Position numbers and translations under genes: made by a program. The notes under the pieces are model-generated. The model saw only the letters and a list, made by a program, of their open reading frames with translations, was not told the origin of the DNA and searched no databases. This document shows, piece after piece, positions 53,890 through 63,281 of a DNA stretch of 64,000 nucleotides (the stretch's first letter is position 1; each line of letters starts with the position of its first letter). This stretch comes from Ancylobacter amanitiformis (GTDB taxonomy: Bacteria > Pseudomonadota > Alphaproteobacteria > Rhizobiales > Xanthobacteraceae): the NCBI RefSeq assembly GCF_030814815.1, contig NZ_JAUSVR010000004.1, positions 62,001 through 126,000 on the forward strand. The letters run 5' to 3'.

Positions 53890-54660
53890 TCATCGCGCAT
53901 CGGCGGCCGCGTCGAGCACGTCGCCGATATCGGCATGGATCACCAGATCGGCGATTTCGTCGAACTCGGTCGTCTCGCGATTGATGATCACCAGCGTGGC
54001 GCCGTGCCGCTTGGCCTCCACGGGAAAGCCCGCGGCGGGCCAGACCACCAGCGAGGAACCGATGGCGAGAAACACGTCGCAGGCGCGCGTCAGCTCGTGC
54101 GCGCGCACCATGGCCGCCTTCGGCATCGGCTGGCCGAAGGAGATGGTGGCGGTCTTGACGGGGCCGCCGCAGTCGAGGCAGTCGGGCACCGCGTGCGCGT
54201 GGGCCTCGAAGCGCTGGCGCACCCAGCCAAGTTCATAGCGTTCGCCGCAGTCGAGGCAGGTGGCATAGGTCGTGTTGCCATGCAGTTCCACCAGACGCTC
54301 CTGCGGCACGCCGGAGGCCTGGTGCAAACCGTCTATGTTCTGCGTGACGATGCCGGCCAGCCGGCCATCCGCGAGCCATTGCGCCAGCCGGCGGTGGCCG
54401 CGCCCGGGCGCCGCGCCGGCGAAAGCCTCCTCCATGGCGAAGCGGCGACGCCAGGCCTCGCGGCGCATCGTCCGGTCGGACAGGAACGTGCCATAATCGA
54501 TCGGCTTGTTGCGCGTCCACAGCCCACCCGGCGAGCGGAAGTCGGGAATGCCGCTTTCGGTCGATAGGCCGGCTCCGGTGAAGGCGACGCCGCGCCGCAT
54601 GCCGGTGAGGATCGCGCCGAGTTCGGTGCATGCCGCCTTGATGTCATCGTCCATCGTCAT
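53890..54660 (-). CDS. NAD-dependent protein deacylase, sirtuin family
   Basis: A 256-residue Sir2 enzyme. NAD-binding motif [18 protein letters not shown], catalytic [12 protein letters not shown] with LVELHGN (His base), four zinc cysteines in [10 protein letters not shown] and DCLDCGGPV, and [15 protein letters not shown]. The acyl-pocket Tyr/Arg pair of SirT5-like deacylases is not seen; the site looks like a deacetylase of the bacterial type. The start is at 54660, with a second Met at 54654. Divergent from gloA; 60 bp separate the starts. Confidence 0.95.
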   Translation of the reverse strand: MTMDDDIKAACTELGAILTGMRRGVAFTGAGLSTESGIPDFRSPGGLWTRNKPIDYGTFLSDRTMRREAWRRRFAMEEAFAGAAPGRGHRRLAQWLADGRLAGIVTQNIDGLHQASGVPQERLVELHGNTTYATCLDCGERYELGWVRQRFEAHAHAVPDCLDCGGPVKTATISFGQPMPKAAMVRAHELTRACDVFLAIGSSLVVWPAAGFPVEAKRHGATLVIINRETTEFDEIADLVIHADIGDVLDAAADAR

Positions 54661-54720
54661 ATTTTCAGCCACTATCGCCACCGGCGCCGCCGGCGCCGCG
54701 ACAAGCCCCCAAGAGGACCC

Positions 54721-55143
54721 ATGAAGTACCTTCACACCATGGTTCGCGTCACCGACATCGATGCGTCGCTGGATTTCTACGTCAACAAGCTGGGCCTCGA
54801 AGAGGTGCGGCGCAAGGAGGTGGAGCAGGGGCGCTACACGCTGGTTTTCCTCGCCGCGCCGGGCCAGAAGGGCGTGGCCGAGCTGGAGCTTACCTATAAC
54901 TGGGATCCGGAACCCTATGGTGAAGGCCGCAATTTCGGCCATCTCGCCTATGAGGTGGACGATATCTACGCCACCTGCCAGAAGCTGCAGGACGGCGGCG
55001 TGACCATCAACCGCCCGCCGCGCGATGGCTACATGGCCTTCGTCCGCTCCCCGGACAATATCTCGATCGAACTGCTCCAGAAGGGCGGCGCCCGCCCCCC
55101 GCAGGAGCCCTGGTCCTCGATGCCGAACACCGGCAAATGGTGA
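54721..55143 (+). CDS. gloA: Lactoylglutathione lyase (glyoxalase I)
   Basis: A 140-residue VOC enzyme that isomerises the methylglyoxal-glutathione hemithioacetal to lactoylglutathione. Metal ligands: His in [13 protein letters not shown], Glu in [13 protein letters not shown], His in [13 protein letters not shown] and Glu in [11 protein letters not shown]. The [16 protein letters not shown] segment is typical of bacterial Ni-type GloA. Complete, with AAGAGGACCC before the ATG. Confidence 0.95.
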   Translation: MKYLHTMVRVTDIDASLDFYVNKLGLEEVRRKEVEQGRYTLVFLAAPGQKGVAELELTYNWDPEPYGEGRNFGHLAYEVDDIYATCQKLQDGGVTINRPPRDGYMAFVRSPDNISIELLQKGGARPPQEPWSSMPNTGKW

Positions 55144-55613
55144 GGTCGCCAGCGCGGTAGCCCCGGATCGGGGCCGGCAGGTTGCCCGCCGGGCAGGGCG
55201 ACAGTGTCGGGCCGCGCCAGGGCGGGCTGGCCGGCAGGTGGACGGCTGGCGTGGCGCCCGTTCAGGTCGGGCGCCATTCCAGTGTTAAATCCTGCCGATC
55301 CCCTTCACCGCGGCGTCGTCTCGCCACGGTATGGATGCCGGGCTGCGAAGATGCCGGCTGCGAAGACGAAAGCGCGCGCGAACACACCCGGCCGTGGCGG
55401 GAGACCACGAGTACGGCCGGGCTTGTCTCGCCGCCTGCCAGCGTGGGTCGCCGCACCCGTTGCAAGATCCTGCCGGGACGACACTCGCGTTCCGCCGGAA
55501 GCGGATATGTTCCGGGACGGGGGACGGGGGACGAGACGTCGCAAGCCTGTGGATGACGGGTGCGGGGACCGCTTGTGCACCGCCGCCGGCTTGCCTATAA
55601 GAACCCGGCCTGC
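55144..55613. other. Gene-free stretch between gloA and tRNA-Glu
   Basis: About 470 bp; frames on both strands are short and atypical. The last 70 bp contain the tRNA-Glu promoter region, including TTGCCTATAAGAA at about 55591. Confidence 0.5.
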
Positions 55614-55688
55614 GCGCCCTTCGTCTATCGGTTAGGACGCCACCCTTTCACGGTGGAGAGAGGGGTTCGACTCCCCTAGGGCGCGCCA
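55614..55688 (+). tRNA. tRNA-Glu(TTC)
   Basis: A 75-nt tRNA with encoded CCA. Acceptor GCGCCCT pairs with AGGGCGC, the anticodon loop CTTTCAC carries TTC, and the T-arm GGTTCGACTCC is intact. The serine recombinase remnant on the opposite strand runs its reading frame into the 3' part of this gene, so this is the likely edge of an integrated element. Confidence 0.96.
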
Positions 55689-56390
55689 CTTCCGTACAAA
55701 ACCGCGAACACCCGGCTGGGTGGCGCGGTCGGCGAGTACGGCTCTCTCCAGCACCGTCCTTGATCCGTGGATGCGCACGACGTGCTGGTCGACTTCGACA
55801 GCGTCGATCAGCGAGCGCAGACAGGCTTTGCGGAACGGTACCTCGTCCTCTGTGATGTTTGACCGCATGAGTTGCCCGAACCGGGCCAGCTTGTCCGGAT
55901 CAAGCCGGCTTGCGGCGGCACCTTGATTCTCGATCCGCTCCAGCGCCGAATGTGCACGGTCCCGGTCTGCTTTGAGCTTGGCAATCTGTTCCTTGAGCAT
56001 GTCGTCCGGCTCAGCGATGCCGTCCGCGACAAGCTGATAGAGCCGCCGCGGCTTGTCTTCTGCTGTCGTTCTTTCGCGGGATAGTTCATCGATCCGTGCC
56101 TGAACCTCGGCATCGGCTTTCACCCGCCGGTCGACGACGGACTGTAGCAGCGCCTCCAACCGCTCCGGCATCAGGACGCGTTCAGCGACATGGCGTGTGA
56201 CCAGATGGTCGAGCTTCTCCATCGGCACCGTTCGCCCCTTGCAGGCGGACTTGCCGACCCGGCCCGAGGTCGAGCAGCTGTAATAGCGATAGACCCTGCC
56301 GCTCTTCGAAGTGCCGGTGCGCAACGTCATGGCGCTGCCGCAACAGGCGCAATAGGCAAGCCCCGTCAGCAGGATCGGACCCGAGATCAC
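55632..56390 (-). pseudogene. Serine recombinase C-terminal part (zinc ribbon), frame-shifted from its body
   Basis: This frame continues the serine recombinase whose body is in the neighbouring frame. It begins VISGPILLTGLAYCACCGSA, has the recombinase zinc-ribbon (CACCGSAMTLRTG, CSTSGRVGKSACKGRT) and then a long coiled-coil with VDRRVKADAEVQARIDELSR. The frameshift lies near 56393-56405, within what should read as one KSPHN-PPRVISGPILL stretch. The end of the frame enters tRNA-Glu, so the last ~19 residues are probably not original. Nonfunctional as it stands unless frameshifting occurs. Confidence 0.85.
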
Positions 56391-57975
56391 CCGTGGCGGT
56401 GTTGTGCGGGCTTTTAGCCCTAAGTGCCTTCTGTACCTTGTCGAAGGTGCGGCGCTCCAGGATGGCCGGCACCGAGATCGGGATAACCTCGTGCTGAGGC
56501 TTCACTTGCCCCGTCTTCGAGCTTCGCTTGTTGAAGCTCCACTCCCCGACATAGACGGGATTGGTCAGGATACCGTGAATGGTGCCGACGCCGTAGCGGG
56601 CTCCAAGACGGGTGCGGTAGCCCTTGGCGTTGAGGTGCTTGGTAATCTCCTTGATGCCCATGGGGCCCGATGTGCCATCTCCCTGCCGGTAGAGATCGAA
56701 CATCAGCCGCACCAGCTCGGCCTCCACGGGATCGACGATGATCCGCTTCTTCGTGCGATGGCCTCGCTTCTCGACCTCTTCGAGGGTGAAGCCAAGCGGC
56801 AGGCGGGAGCCGTTATAGAAACCCTGCCGGGCGTTCTCCTTCATGGCCCGCAGCACGTGCTTGGCGTTCTCGCCCGACTGGTACTCGTCGAACAGGGCGA
56901 TGACCTGCCGCATCATGACCTGAGCCGGATCATCCCCGAGCTCCTGGGTGATGGAGACGAGCCGCACGCCGTGCTTCGCGAGGCGGCGGATATACATCTC
57001 CAGCCCAAAGGCATCGCGGAAGAACCGGCTGAGCGCGGCAGCGATCCGCAGCATGTCGACTTCCCACGCGGTGTAGAAGCCGCGCCGACGCTCCCGCCAT
57101 TGAATGTACCAGTCCCACACGATCGGGAAGACCAGCAGACTGAAGCTCAGATTCTCTAGCGGCACGCCGAAGCCATGGACCGCGCCGCTGGGTGACGCAG
57201 CCAGCGCACCGAACATCAGGCCGAGATGCTCGACCTTCTGCGACGCCGTCTCCTCGCCCCAGACGCCGCTGCGCTGATAGCCGAAGGCCATCAGCGTTGC
57301 CGTCTTGAACCGGACGAGATCGGCCATCTCCTCAGTTAGCTGGGGCGGCGCATCGAGCGCCGCACTCGCGAGGTCCGGATCCGGCAGCGATCCATCCTCC
57401 TCCCGGCAAAACCGGTACAGCCCGCGCGGCCGGGCGGATTGGTCAAGCAGGCCGGGAAACCGGATCGAATAGCGCTGCTTCATGGCGGCAGCCTGGAAGC
57501 GCCGATAGTCGGTCGTTCCCGTGATCACCACGCGCTGCACCCATTCGAGGATCTCCTCCCGCTCCCTCAACGGGCGCCGATCAAAATCATGCGGCAGGTG
57601 CCAGGCGAGGCGTCGCCGCTCGGCTCGACTGATGCCGGCAATGGTACCCGCCGAGGTGCAGCGGTCTCCGTTCGGCAGCTTCGATCGGAAGTAGCCCGGC
57701 GGGAGGCGGTAGCGCCGCTCGATAAGCTCCAGTGCCGCGAGACTTCGGGAGGCGCGCGGCACCTTCACGCCGCGGCGCCACAGATTGAGTGCCGTGGCAT
57801 CGACCTGAGCCGCGCTCGCCTCGAGGACACGGGCGAGGTGCTTTGCCGTATCGCCATGGCGGCGCATGTGAAGATCGAGCGCATCGGCGAACAAGGGCGG
57901 GTCCGTCCAGGGACGCCCGTCGCTCTCGGGGAACTCGACGATCGGCTTCGCCCGAGGGCCGCGTCGGCGCGGCAT
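56182..57975 (-). pseudogene. Chimeric recombinase: tyrosine integrase N-half joined to serine recombinase C-half
   Basis: From ATG 57975 the protein starts MPRRRGPRAKPIVEFPES. Residues 1 to about 315 match the N-terminal, non-catalytic half of a large tyrosine-type site-specific integrase of Rhizobiales (AERRRLAWHLPHDFDRRPL, TTDYRRFQAAAMKQRYSIRF, then GVWGEETASQKVEHLGLMFG and WDWYIQWRERRRGFYTAWE). From about 316 (SRFFRDAFGLEMYIRRLAKH) to about 525 it is the C-terminal part of a serine recombinase (GVRLVSITQELGDDP, FDEYQSGENAKHVLRAMKEN, VGTIHGILTNPVYVGEW). The tyrosine integrase catalytic domain and the serine recombinase catalytic N-terminus with its Ser are both missing. The join is in frame at about 57030. 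Residues after about 525 (genome about 56400) are out of frame. Confidence 0.85.
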
Positions 57976-58256
57976 AGCTTCCGGCTGGTCAGCGCCACGA
58001 TGGGGTGTGCCCCGCTCCGAGCCGGACGGTGCCCGGCGCGCTGCGGCACGCTTCCCCGTGAAGCAGTGCTCGCGATTCCAACGCAGGAAGTGGGGATGCG
58101 GACGCTCAAACGCTCGTTGCGGGGCGATAGCGCGTCCGCTCCGGTTGATGAAGGCGCACACGCCACCTCCAACCTCGCCCATGCTGCCGCGCAGGTGCTG
58201 TCTGAGATCGTCGCGGTTTCGGTTTCGTTCCTAACCTCGGAGGATACAATCGCTCA

Positions 58257-58845
58257 CTATGCGAAGCTGGTGGATCGCGAAAGCGCCTCCCATGCGCTGA
58301 TTTCGTCGCGCATGCGGCCGAGTTTCTGGTCGACCAGTCCCAAAGCGTCCTCGCCGAGAAACAGCCGCACCGGCGGGTTCTCGGCATCGACCAGAGCGAG
58401 CAGCGCCTGCGCAGCCTTGCGCGGGTCGCCGGGTTGATTGCCACTCTTGGTCTGCCGTGCGGCGCGGATCGGGTCCATGACCGCGTCATAGTCGGCAATG
58501 CTGCGCGGCGTGCGATCCATCGAGCGCCCGGCCCAATCGGTGCGGAATTGGCCGGGCGCGAGCGCCGTCACCCGAATTCCGAAGCTCGCCACTTCCTTGC
58601 CGAGCGCCTCGGAGAGGCCTTCGAGCGCGAACTTGCTGCCGCAATAGAAGCTGATCCCGGGCATGGTGATGAAACCGCCCATGGACGTGACGTTGATGAT
58701 GTGGCCGCGACGCCGCGTGCGCATGCCAGGCAGCACCGCCTTGATCATCGCGACGGGCCCGAAGACGTTGGCCGCGAACTGACGCTGGAGATCATCCATG
58801 GACGATTCCTCCAATACGCCCTCGTGCCCGTAACCCGCATTGTGA
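58257..58845 (-). pseudogene. SDR family oxidoreductase lacking its N-terminus
   Basis: The remaining roughly 195 residues are the middle and end of a classical short-chain dehydrogenase: NAGYGHEGVLEESSMDDLQR, FAANVFGPVAMIKAVLPGM, INVTSMGGFITMPGISFYCG with the catalytic Ser and YxxxK (YCGSK), and LAPGQFRTDWAGRSM. The N-terminal NAD-binding GxxxGIG region (about 80 residues) is missing; coding similarity stops just before NAGYG at about 58840. Upstream sequence belongs to a truncated TetR gene. Without the cofactor site it cannot be active. Confidence 0.85.
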
Positions 58846-58859
58846 TGGGCTGGATCGGC

Positions 58860-59102
58860 ACGGCCGGTCCTTCCCCCGGAAAGGTCCTGGCGCACTCCAC
58901 GACCTTATGGTCGCTGGCGCTAGGCCCCGGCGAAGGCTTGACTGGGGCGGGCAAGGAGAAAGCGCTGCGCTGTTTGCCGGAACAGCTCGCCTTTGCCTTT
59001 CGCGGCATTCTCTCGTTCTGGACCGCCGGCGAACTGCGGGATGAGGAACTTGCCTCGCAGGCAAGAGAAATGGCGAAGACGTTGCTTCTCGGATTCGCTT
59101 AG
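58860..59102 (+). pseudogene. TetR-family regulator remnant (C-terminal part)
   Basis: About 80 residues of a TetR ligand-binding domain: STTLWSLALGPGEGLTGAGK, LPEQLAFAFRGILSFWTAGE, LRDEELASQAREMAKTLLLG. The DNA-binding domain is missing. The remnant points away from the SDR remnant; the two were probably a divergent regulator-enzyme pair before a deletion removed both 5' ends. Confidence 0.72.
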
Positions 59103-59189
59103 CGGCCACAGTCTGCGATTTCGCCACGTAAGCTGCCGCTGGGCCGCCAAGGCCGACCGGCAAGCAACATGCCCTACGCGTCGAGCATT

Positions 59190-59502
59190 CATCCTGTCGG
59201 AATGCGAGGAGGCAGCATTGCGCGTGGCACTCGCTGACGCGGCGCCGTTCTACCGCGACGCGAAAGAGACACGCGAAGCACGTGAGGCTGGAGCCCAGGT
59301 GTTTGACGCTTTCATGCAGGATGCGCTTCCCGAGGCCTCGGCAGAGACCCGGCGACTGGCCATCGATCTGATCACGACCGCGATGAGCGCGGCCGGCAAG
59401 CAGTTCTCGTCAACGCCACGAAACACCGCCGAGATCGACGCCTATGCCGCCGGATTAACCCGCATGTTTTGCGCTTATCTGCGCGATCTGCAACAGAACT
59501 GA
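59190..59502 (+). pseudogene. Second TetR-family regulator remnant
   Basis: About 100 residues resembling a TetR C-terminal domain: LSECEEAALRVALADAAPFY, QVFDAFMQDALPEASAETRR, LAIDLITTAMSAAGKQF and AAGLTRMFCAYLRDLQQN. The reading frame extends upstream to 58993 but without HTH features, and sequence before about 59190 looks unrelated. Same strand as the previous remnant, 88 bp beyond it. Confidence 0.65.
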
Positions 59503-59650
59503 GCCGCGAGGGTTTGGCTGCAGGACGAACGCCCTTCTGCGCGTCCCAAAACTTCAATACTTTCATCGTCTTCCGCTTCTCTGCGCCAGGAGAATTGGCG
59601 GGAAAACGTCGGCATCAACCGGTACAGTCTCGGCGATCACATCAGCATCA

Positions 59651-60352
59651 TCATCGGTCGACCTTGCCCACACATATCCGCCCGTCCTCGAAGTGCACGA
59701 TGCGGTCGAACAGGTCGGTCGAGCGCGGATCATGTGTGATCACCAGCACGGCCGCACCCCGCGTGCCGGCGATGCGGCGGAAGATCTCCATCACCTGACG
59801 GCCGCGTACGCTGTCCAGCGCGGCCGTGGGCTCGTCGGCTAGGATGAGCGGCGGAGCGTTGGCAAGCGCTCGCGCCACCGCCACACGTTGCTGCTCGCCG
59901 CCCGACAACTTCGCCGGCAGGTGATCGGCGCGATGTACGAGATCGAGCGCGGCAAGCAGCCGTCTTCCATGGGCGTGGGCATCGGCAGGGGCTACATCCG
60001 CGAGCTCAAGGCCCAGCGCGATATTCTCCACCGCTGACAGGAAAGGGATCAGATTCGCCTTCTGGAACACAAAGCCGATGCGCTTGCGGCGTATCTCGCG
60101 CAGCGAGTCGAGGTCGGCGTCGGCGTGGGAAACCCTCTCCCCCGCCAGCCAGACCTCGCCGGAGGTCGGATTCTCCAGAAGCCCGGCGAGCATCAGGAAG
60201 GTGCTCTTGCCCGAGCCGCTTGGCCCGAAGATGCCGACCAGCTCGCCAGCAGCAACGTCGAGCGAGACGCCGTCGAGCGCGCGTACCAGCCCGCCACCGG
60301 TGGCGTAGTGGCGTGAGAGCGAGCGCACCGAAAGCACGGGTGCGCCGCTCAC
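59651..60352 (-). CDS. ABC transporter ATP-binding protein (DevA/LolD-like)
   Basis: A 233-residue ATPase from GTG 60352, whose GTGA overlaps the permease stop. Walker [14 protein letters not shown]-loop [13 protein letters not shown], signature [16 protein letters not shown], Walker [15 protein letters not shown] and the switch VITHDPR are complete. [20 protein letters not shown] near the start is typical of the MacB/LolD/DevA class that powers type VII-like mechanotransmission exporters. Last gene of the HlyD-permease-ATPase operon. Confidence 0.94.
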   Translation of the reverse strand: MSGAPVLSVRSLSRHYATGGGLVRALDGVSLDVAAGELVGIFGPSGSGKSTFLMLAGLLENPTSGEVWLAGERVSHADADLDSLREIRRKRIGFVFQKANLIPFLSAVENIALGLELADVAPADAHAHGRRLLAALDLVHRADHLPAKLSGGEQQRVAVARALANAPPLILADEPTAALDSVRGRQVMEIFRRIAGTRGAAVLVITHDPRSTDLFDRIVHFEDGRICVGKVDR

Positions 60353-61512
60353 GACAACACCTCGCGTGCCTCGACTTGCGAGGCGCGGGCGATGCCGACC
60401 CACGCCGCGACGGTGCAGACAATAGCAAGGGCAAGCGCGATCTGCGCAAGATCGGGCGGTAGCATCACCACGCGGCGCGGGAAGAAAGGGAAGATCATCC
60501 ATGCCAGGACGACCGCAAGTGCGTAGCCGGCGATGCCGATGAGTGCGGCCTGCTGGCCGATGAGACGGACCACGACGCTCTCGCGCGCGCCCATCAGCTT
60601 TAGCAGAGCGATCACGTGCAGCTTTTCGAGGGTCATGGTGTAGACGATGAGCGACACCACGATGGCGGTGATGAGAAGGATCATCCCGGTGAAGGTCAGG
60701 ATCTGGAGGCGCAGCTTCCAGAGCCGGGCATTGAGCATCAGATCACGCTGCTCGCCCGTGGTCATGACCCGCACGTCGCCCCAGCGCTGCAGGGTGGCGA
60801 TCACGCGCGCGGTGTCGGCGGCGGGATCGAGCCGCACCAGCACAGCGGAGATCTTGCTGTCCTGCGCCACCGAGCTTGCATCGGCGCTCACGGCGCCAGC
60901 GCCGGTCCCGGCGGCGCGCGCGAGATGGATCTCTTCCGATGTGCGGCGTCGCGCGATGACGGCAGCGTCATTGATGCCGACGAAAAGCAGTCCGTCGCCG
61001 GCCGAATCGACCATGTGCCGCGTGAGGCCTACGATCGTATAGACGTCGCGCGCAAGCTGTATCCGGTCGTCGACCTTCAGGCCGGTGCTCGCATCTGCCA
61101 CGGCCTCATAGCGGCTGCCGCCGAGCCAGCGACCTTCCGCGAGCGACAACCAGTGTCCATTGTCGCGCGGCACGTCGACACCGGTCACGGTGGCGCGGCG
61201 CGGGGCACCGGCGAAGCTGAACTGCTGGCTGAACTGGGTGAAGCGCCGCACATCCGCGACACCGGGCACGCCCTCGACCCGCCGGTCCATGTCGGCCGCC
61301 ACGGCGGAACCTTCGGCAAAAGGCCCGGCGCGCTTGCCTTGCACGACCCAGAGATCAGCATCGATCCGGTCGATGATGAGGAGCGCATCTTCGACGATGC
61401 CGCGATAGAGGCCGGTCATGCCGATCACCGCCATGACGAGGAAGGCGATGCCGAGAGTGGTAAGCGCGAAGCGGGTCGGTGCGTGGAGCGTATCTTTCAG
61501 CGCCAGATTCAC
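60349..61512 (-). CDS. ABC transporter permease (DevC/FtsX-like)
   Basis: A 387-residue inner-membrane permease from GTG 61512 (NLALKDTLHAPTRFALTTLG). The layout is one N-terminal TM span, a large periplasmic part (about 40-255: DLWVVQGKRAGPFAEGS, VTGVDVPRDNGHWL) and three C-terminal spans (MILLITAIVVSLIVYTMTLE, VVRLIGQQAALIGIAGYALA, LALAIVCTVAAWVGIA), as in FtsX/MacB-type permeases. The conserved LEKLHVIALLKLMGA element is the ATPase coupling loop. GTGA overlaps join it to the adaptor upstream and the ATPase downstream, giving tight translational coupling. Confidence 0.92.
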   Translation of the reverse strand: MNLALKDTLHAPTRFALTTLGIAFLVMAVIGMTGLYRGIVEDALLIIDRIDADLWVVQGKRAGPFAEGSAVAADMDRRVEGVPGVADVRRFTQFSQQFSFAGAPRRATVTGVDVPRDNGHWLSLAEGRWLGGSRYEAVADASTGLKVDDRIQLARDVYTIVGLTRHMVDSAGDGLLFVGINDAAVIARRRTSEEIHLARAAGTGAGAVSADASSVAQDSKISAVLVRLDPAADTARVIATLQRWGDVRVMTTGEQRDLMLNARLWKLRLQILTFTGMILLITAIVVSLIVYTMTLEKLHVIALLKLMGARESVVVRLIGQQAALIGIAGYALAVVLAWMIFPFFPRRVVMLPPDLAQIALALAIVCTVAAWVGIARASQVEAREVLS

Positions 61513-62711
61513 GGGGCCGCTCCGGCGAGGCGCGCGCGCATGAACGGGTAGAGGTCGCCAGGTTTGAGGATCTCCTGGCCGGCATCGAGGCCGCGCCGGA
61601 TCTCGACGCGTCGCGCGCCGGCCTCGCCCAGCGTTACTTCGCGCCATCGCGCACGGCCGCGGGCAGCGATCCATACGCCGGGGCGCCCGTCGCGCCAGAC
61701 AAGATACGACGTTGGAACGGTCAGCAGCGGGCCGCGCCGCTCGATGATGATGCGCGCCATGGCGCGCTGGCCGAGCGCCCAGTTCGCGGGAATCGTATCG
61801 AGCGCGATGTCGATCTCGAATTCCCTCGTCTCCCGGTCGACCTCCCGCCCGAGCCTGAGGATGTGGCCGCGGATGGTCTCCTCGGCGCGAGTGAAGGTGA
61901 TCTCCGCCGCCTGTCCCGGCCGGACAGCGGATATGGCGCTCTCGTCCAGTCGCGCGGTCAGCACAAGGCTCTCCGGATCGACGAGGTGCAGCAGCTCGCT
62001 GCCCGGCGCCAGCACCTCGCCGACATGGCGCGTGCGCGACACTACCACGCCGGAAATCGGCGCACGCAGCACGCTGTGGTCGAGCTGGACGCGGGCAACG
62101 GCTATGCGCGCGTTCGCGGCATCGTGCTCGGCCTCGGCCTGCTCGATGGCGCGGCCTGCGCGCGCGACGTCGGCTTCGGCCTGACGGCGGGCGGCGAGCG
62201 CGTCTTCGAGCCCGGCGGCGCTGGAGACACCCTTGGCGAGCAGCGCGACCTGCCGTTCATGCGTCGCGCGCGCCTGTTCCAGCGTCGCGACGGCGTGGTC
62301 GCGCTCGGCTTGGGCGGCGGCCACCCCGCGCTCGGCGGCACGGGCGCTCGCCTCGGCGGCGTCAAGCTCACCGCTGAGGTCATCGAAGGCGAGGCGGGCG
62401 AGTATCTCGCCCGTGCCGACCACGTCGTTGCGGTCGACAGCGAGTTCCTCGATGCGGGCCTGGATGCGACTACTGACGCTGGCCTCGGTCAAGGCCGACA
62501 ATGTGCCGGGGCCCTGAAGCTCCACATCCAGCATGCCTGGGCGCAGAATCTCACCCTCGACCGCATGCGGATAGACATAACGCAGGCCGGCGAATCCGAT
62601 CCCCAGAACCACCGCCGCGAGGACGGTCAGCCGAAGCCCATGGCGCCGACGCGGGCGCGGGAGGGGCGCCTCCAGCGACAGGAACGGGTCGAGGCCCGGC
62701 TGGACGTTCAT
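61509..62711 (-). CDS. HlyD/DevB-family periplasmic adaptor protein
   Basis: 400 residues from ATG 62711 (MNVQPGLDPFLSLEAPLPR); longer frames upstream lack support. One TM anchor at about 24-42 (GLRLTVLAAVVLGIGFAGL), a lipoyl-like beta part, a coiled-coil hairpin about 115-215 (AERGVAAAQAERDHAVATLE, ALAARRQAEADVARAG), then RAPISGVVVSRTRHVGEVLA and the beta-barrel. This is a membrane-fusion protein linking the ABC permease to an outer-membrane factor. No TolC gene is in the window. Confidence 0.92.
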   Translation of the reverse strand: MNVQPGLDPFLSLEAPLPRPRRRHGLRLTVLAAVVLGIGFAGLRYVYPHAVEGEILRPGMLDVELQGPGTLSALTEASVSSRIQARIEELAVDRNDVVGTGEILARLAFDDLSGELDAAEASARAAERGVAAAQAERDHAVATLEQARATHERQVALLAKGVSSAAGLEDALAARRQAEADVARAGRAIEQAEAEHDAANARIAVARVQLDHSVLRAPISGVVVSRTRHVGEVLAPGSELLHLVDPESLVLTARLDESAISAVRPGQAAEITFTRAEETIRGHILRLGREVDRETREFEIDIALDTIPANWALGQRAMARIIIERRGPLLTVPTSYLVWRDGRPGVWIAARGRARWREVTLGEAGARRVEIRRGLDAGQEILKPGDLYPFMRARLAGAAP

Positions 62712-62748
62712 GACAAGGGCATCCGGGTGAAGGGCGGCCGGGGGCGGG

Positions 62749-63021
62749 TCACGGGGCGGGGGTAGCCTTGGCGGCGACGAGAGCCTCCTTGCAGGGTTGG
62801 GAGATCTTGTCGGGATTGGCCTTGATGCACTGAAGGATGCGTCCGCCGCCTGGCTGCACGCCGGGGCAGGTGGCGCGGATGTCCGCCTCGCAGGCGGCAC
62901 GGACAGCCTCTGCCTGTGCACGCGAGAGGTTCTGTGCCGACGCGGCTCCTGAGAAGGCCGCGCCGAGCAGGGTGGCGAAAGCCAGCACGAGGCCGGCGCG
63001 AAGGAAGAACGCACGATCCAT
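62749..63021 (-). CDS. Exported cysteine-rich repeat protein
   Basis: A 90-residue protein with a signal peptide (about 1-29: AGLVLAFATLLGAAFSGAAS). The mature part holds one cysteine-rich repeat of the GLG1-like type: AVRAACEADIRATCPGV, QPGGGRILQCIKANPDKIS and QPCKEALVAA, four cysteines predicted to form two disulfides. It lies 37 bp upstream of the HlyD adaptor on the same strand, so probably the first gene of the export operon and perhaps a cargo or metal-binding accessory. Divergent from the response regulator. Confidence 0.85.
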   Translation of the reverse strand: MDRAFFLRAGLVLAFATLLGAAFSGAASAQNLSRAQAEAVRAACEADIRATCPGVQPGGGRILQCIKANPDKISQPCKEALVAAKATPAP

Positions 63022-63281
63022 GAGGTCGGCTCCTTTAGCGGGTTGGGGTGCAGGACCATGGAGCCCGCCCGGCTGGGGGGCGGCCGACCGCGACGGGCTC
63101 CATGGGGGCAGGTTCGCGCCTGCCATGCCGCCGGGAACGGCTGTGCTGCGCACGGCGACGGAAGCGAATATCGGCGTGGGGTTTTGCGGCCATGTCTCCG
63201 CGCCGGGGCTTTTTGTTGCAGTTTGTATCGAGGCCGCGGGGATGGCTTGCGCGGCTCCGTCGTCGCTGTCATGCCAGCGCC

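Noticed and set aside
55665-55688. A second copy of the tRNA-Glu 3' end marking the far attachment site of the island
   Set aside because: By eye no matching copy was found in 55.7-64 kb; it may lie outside the window or have been deleted.
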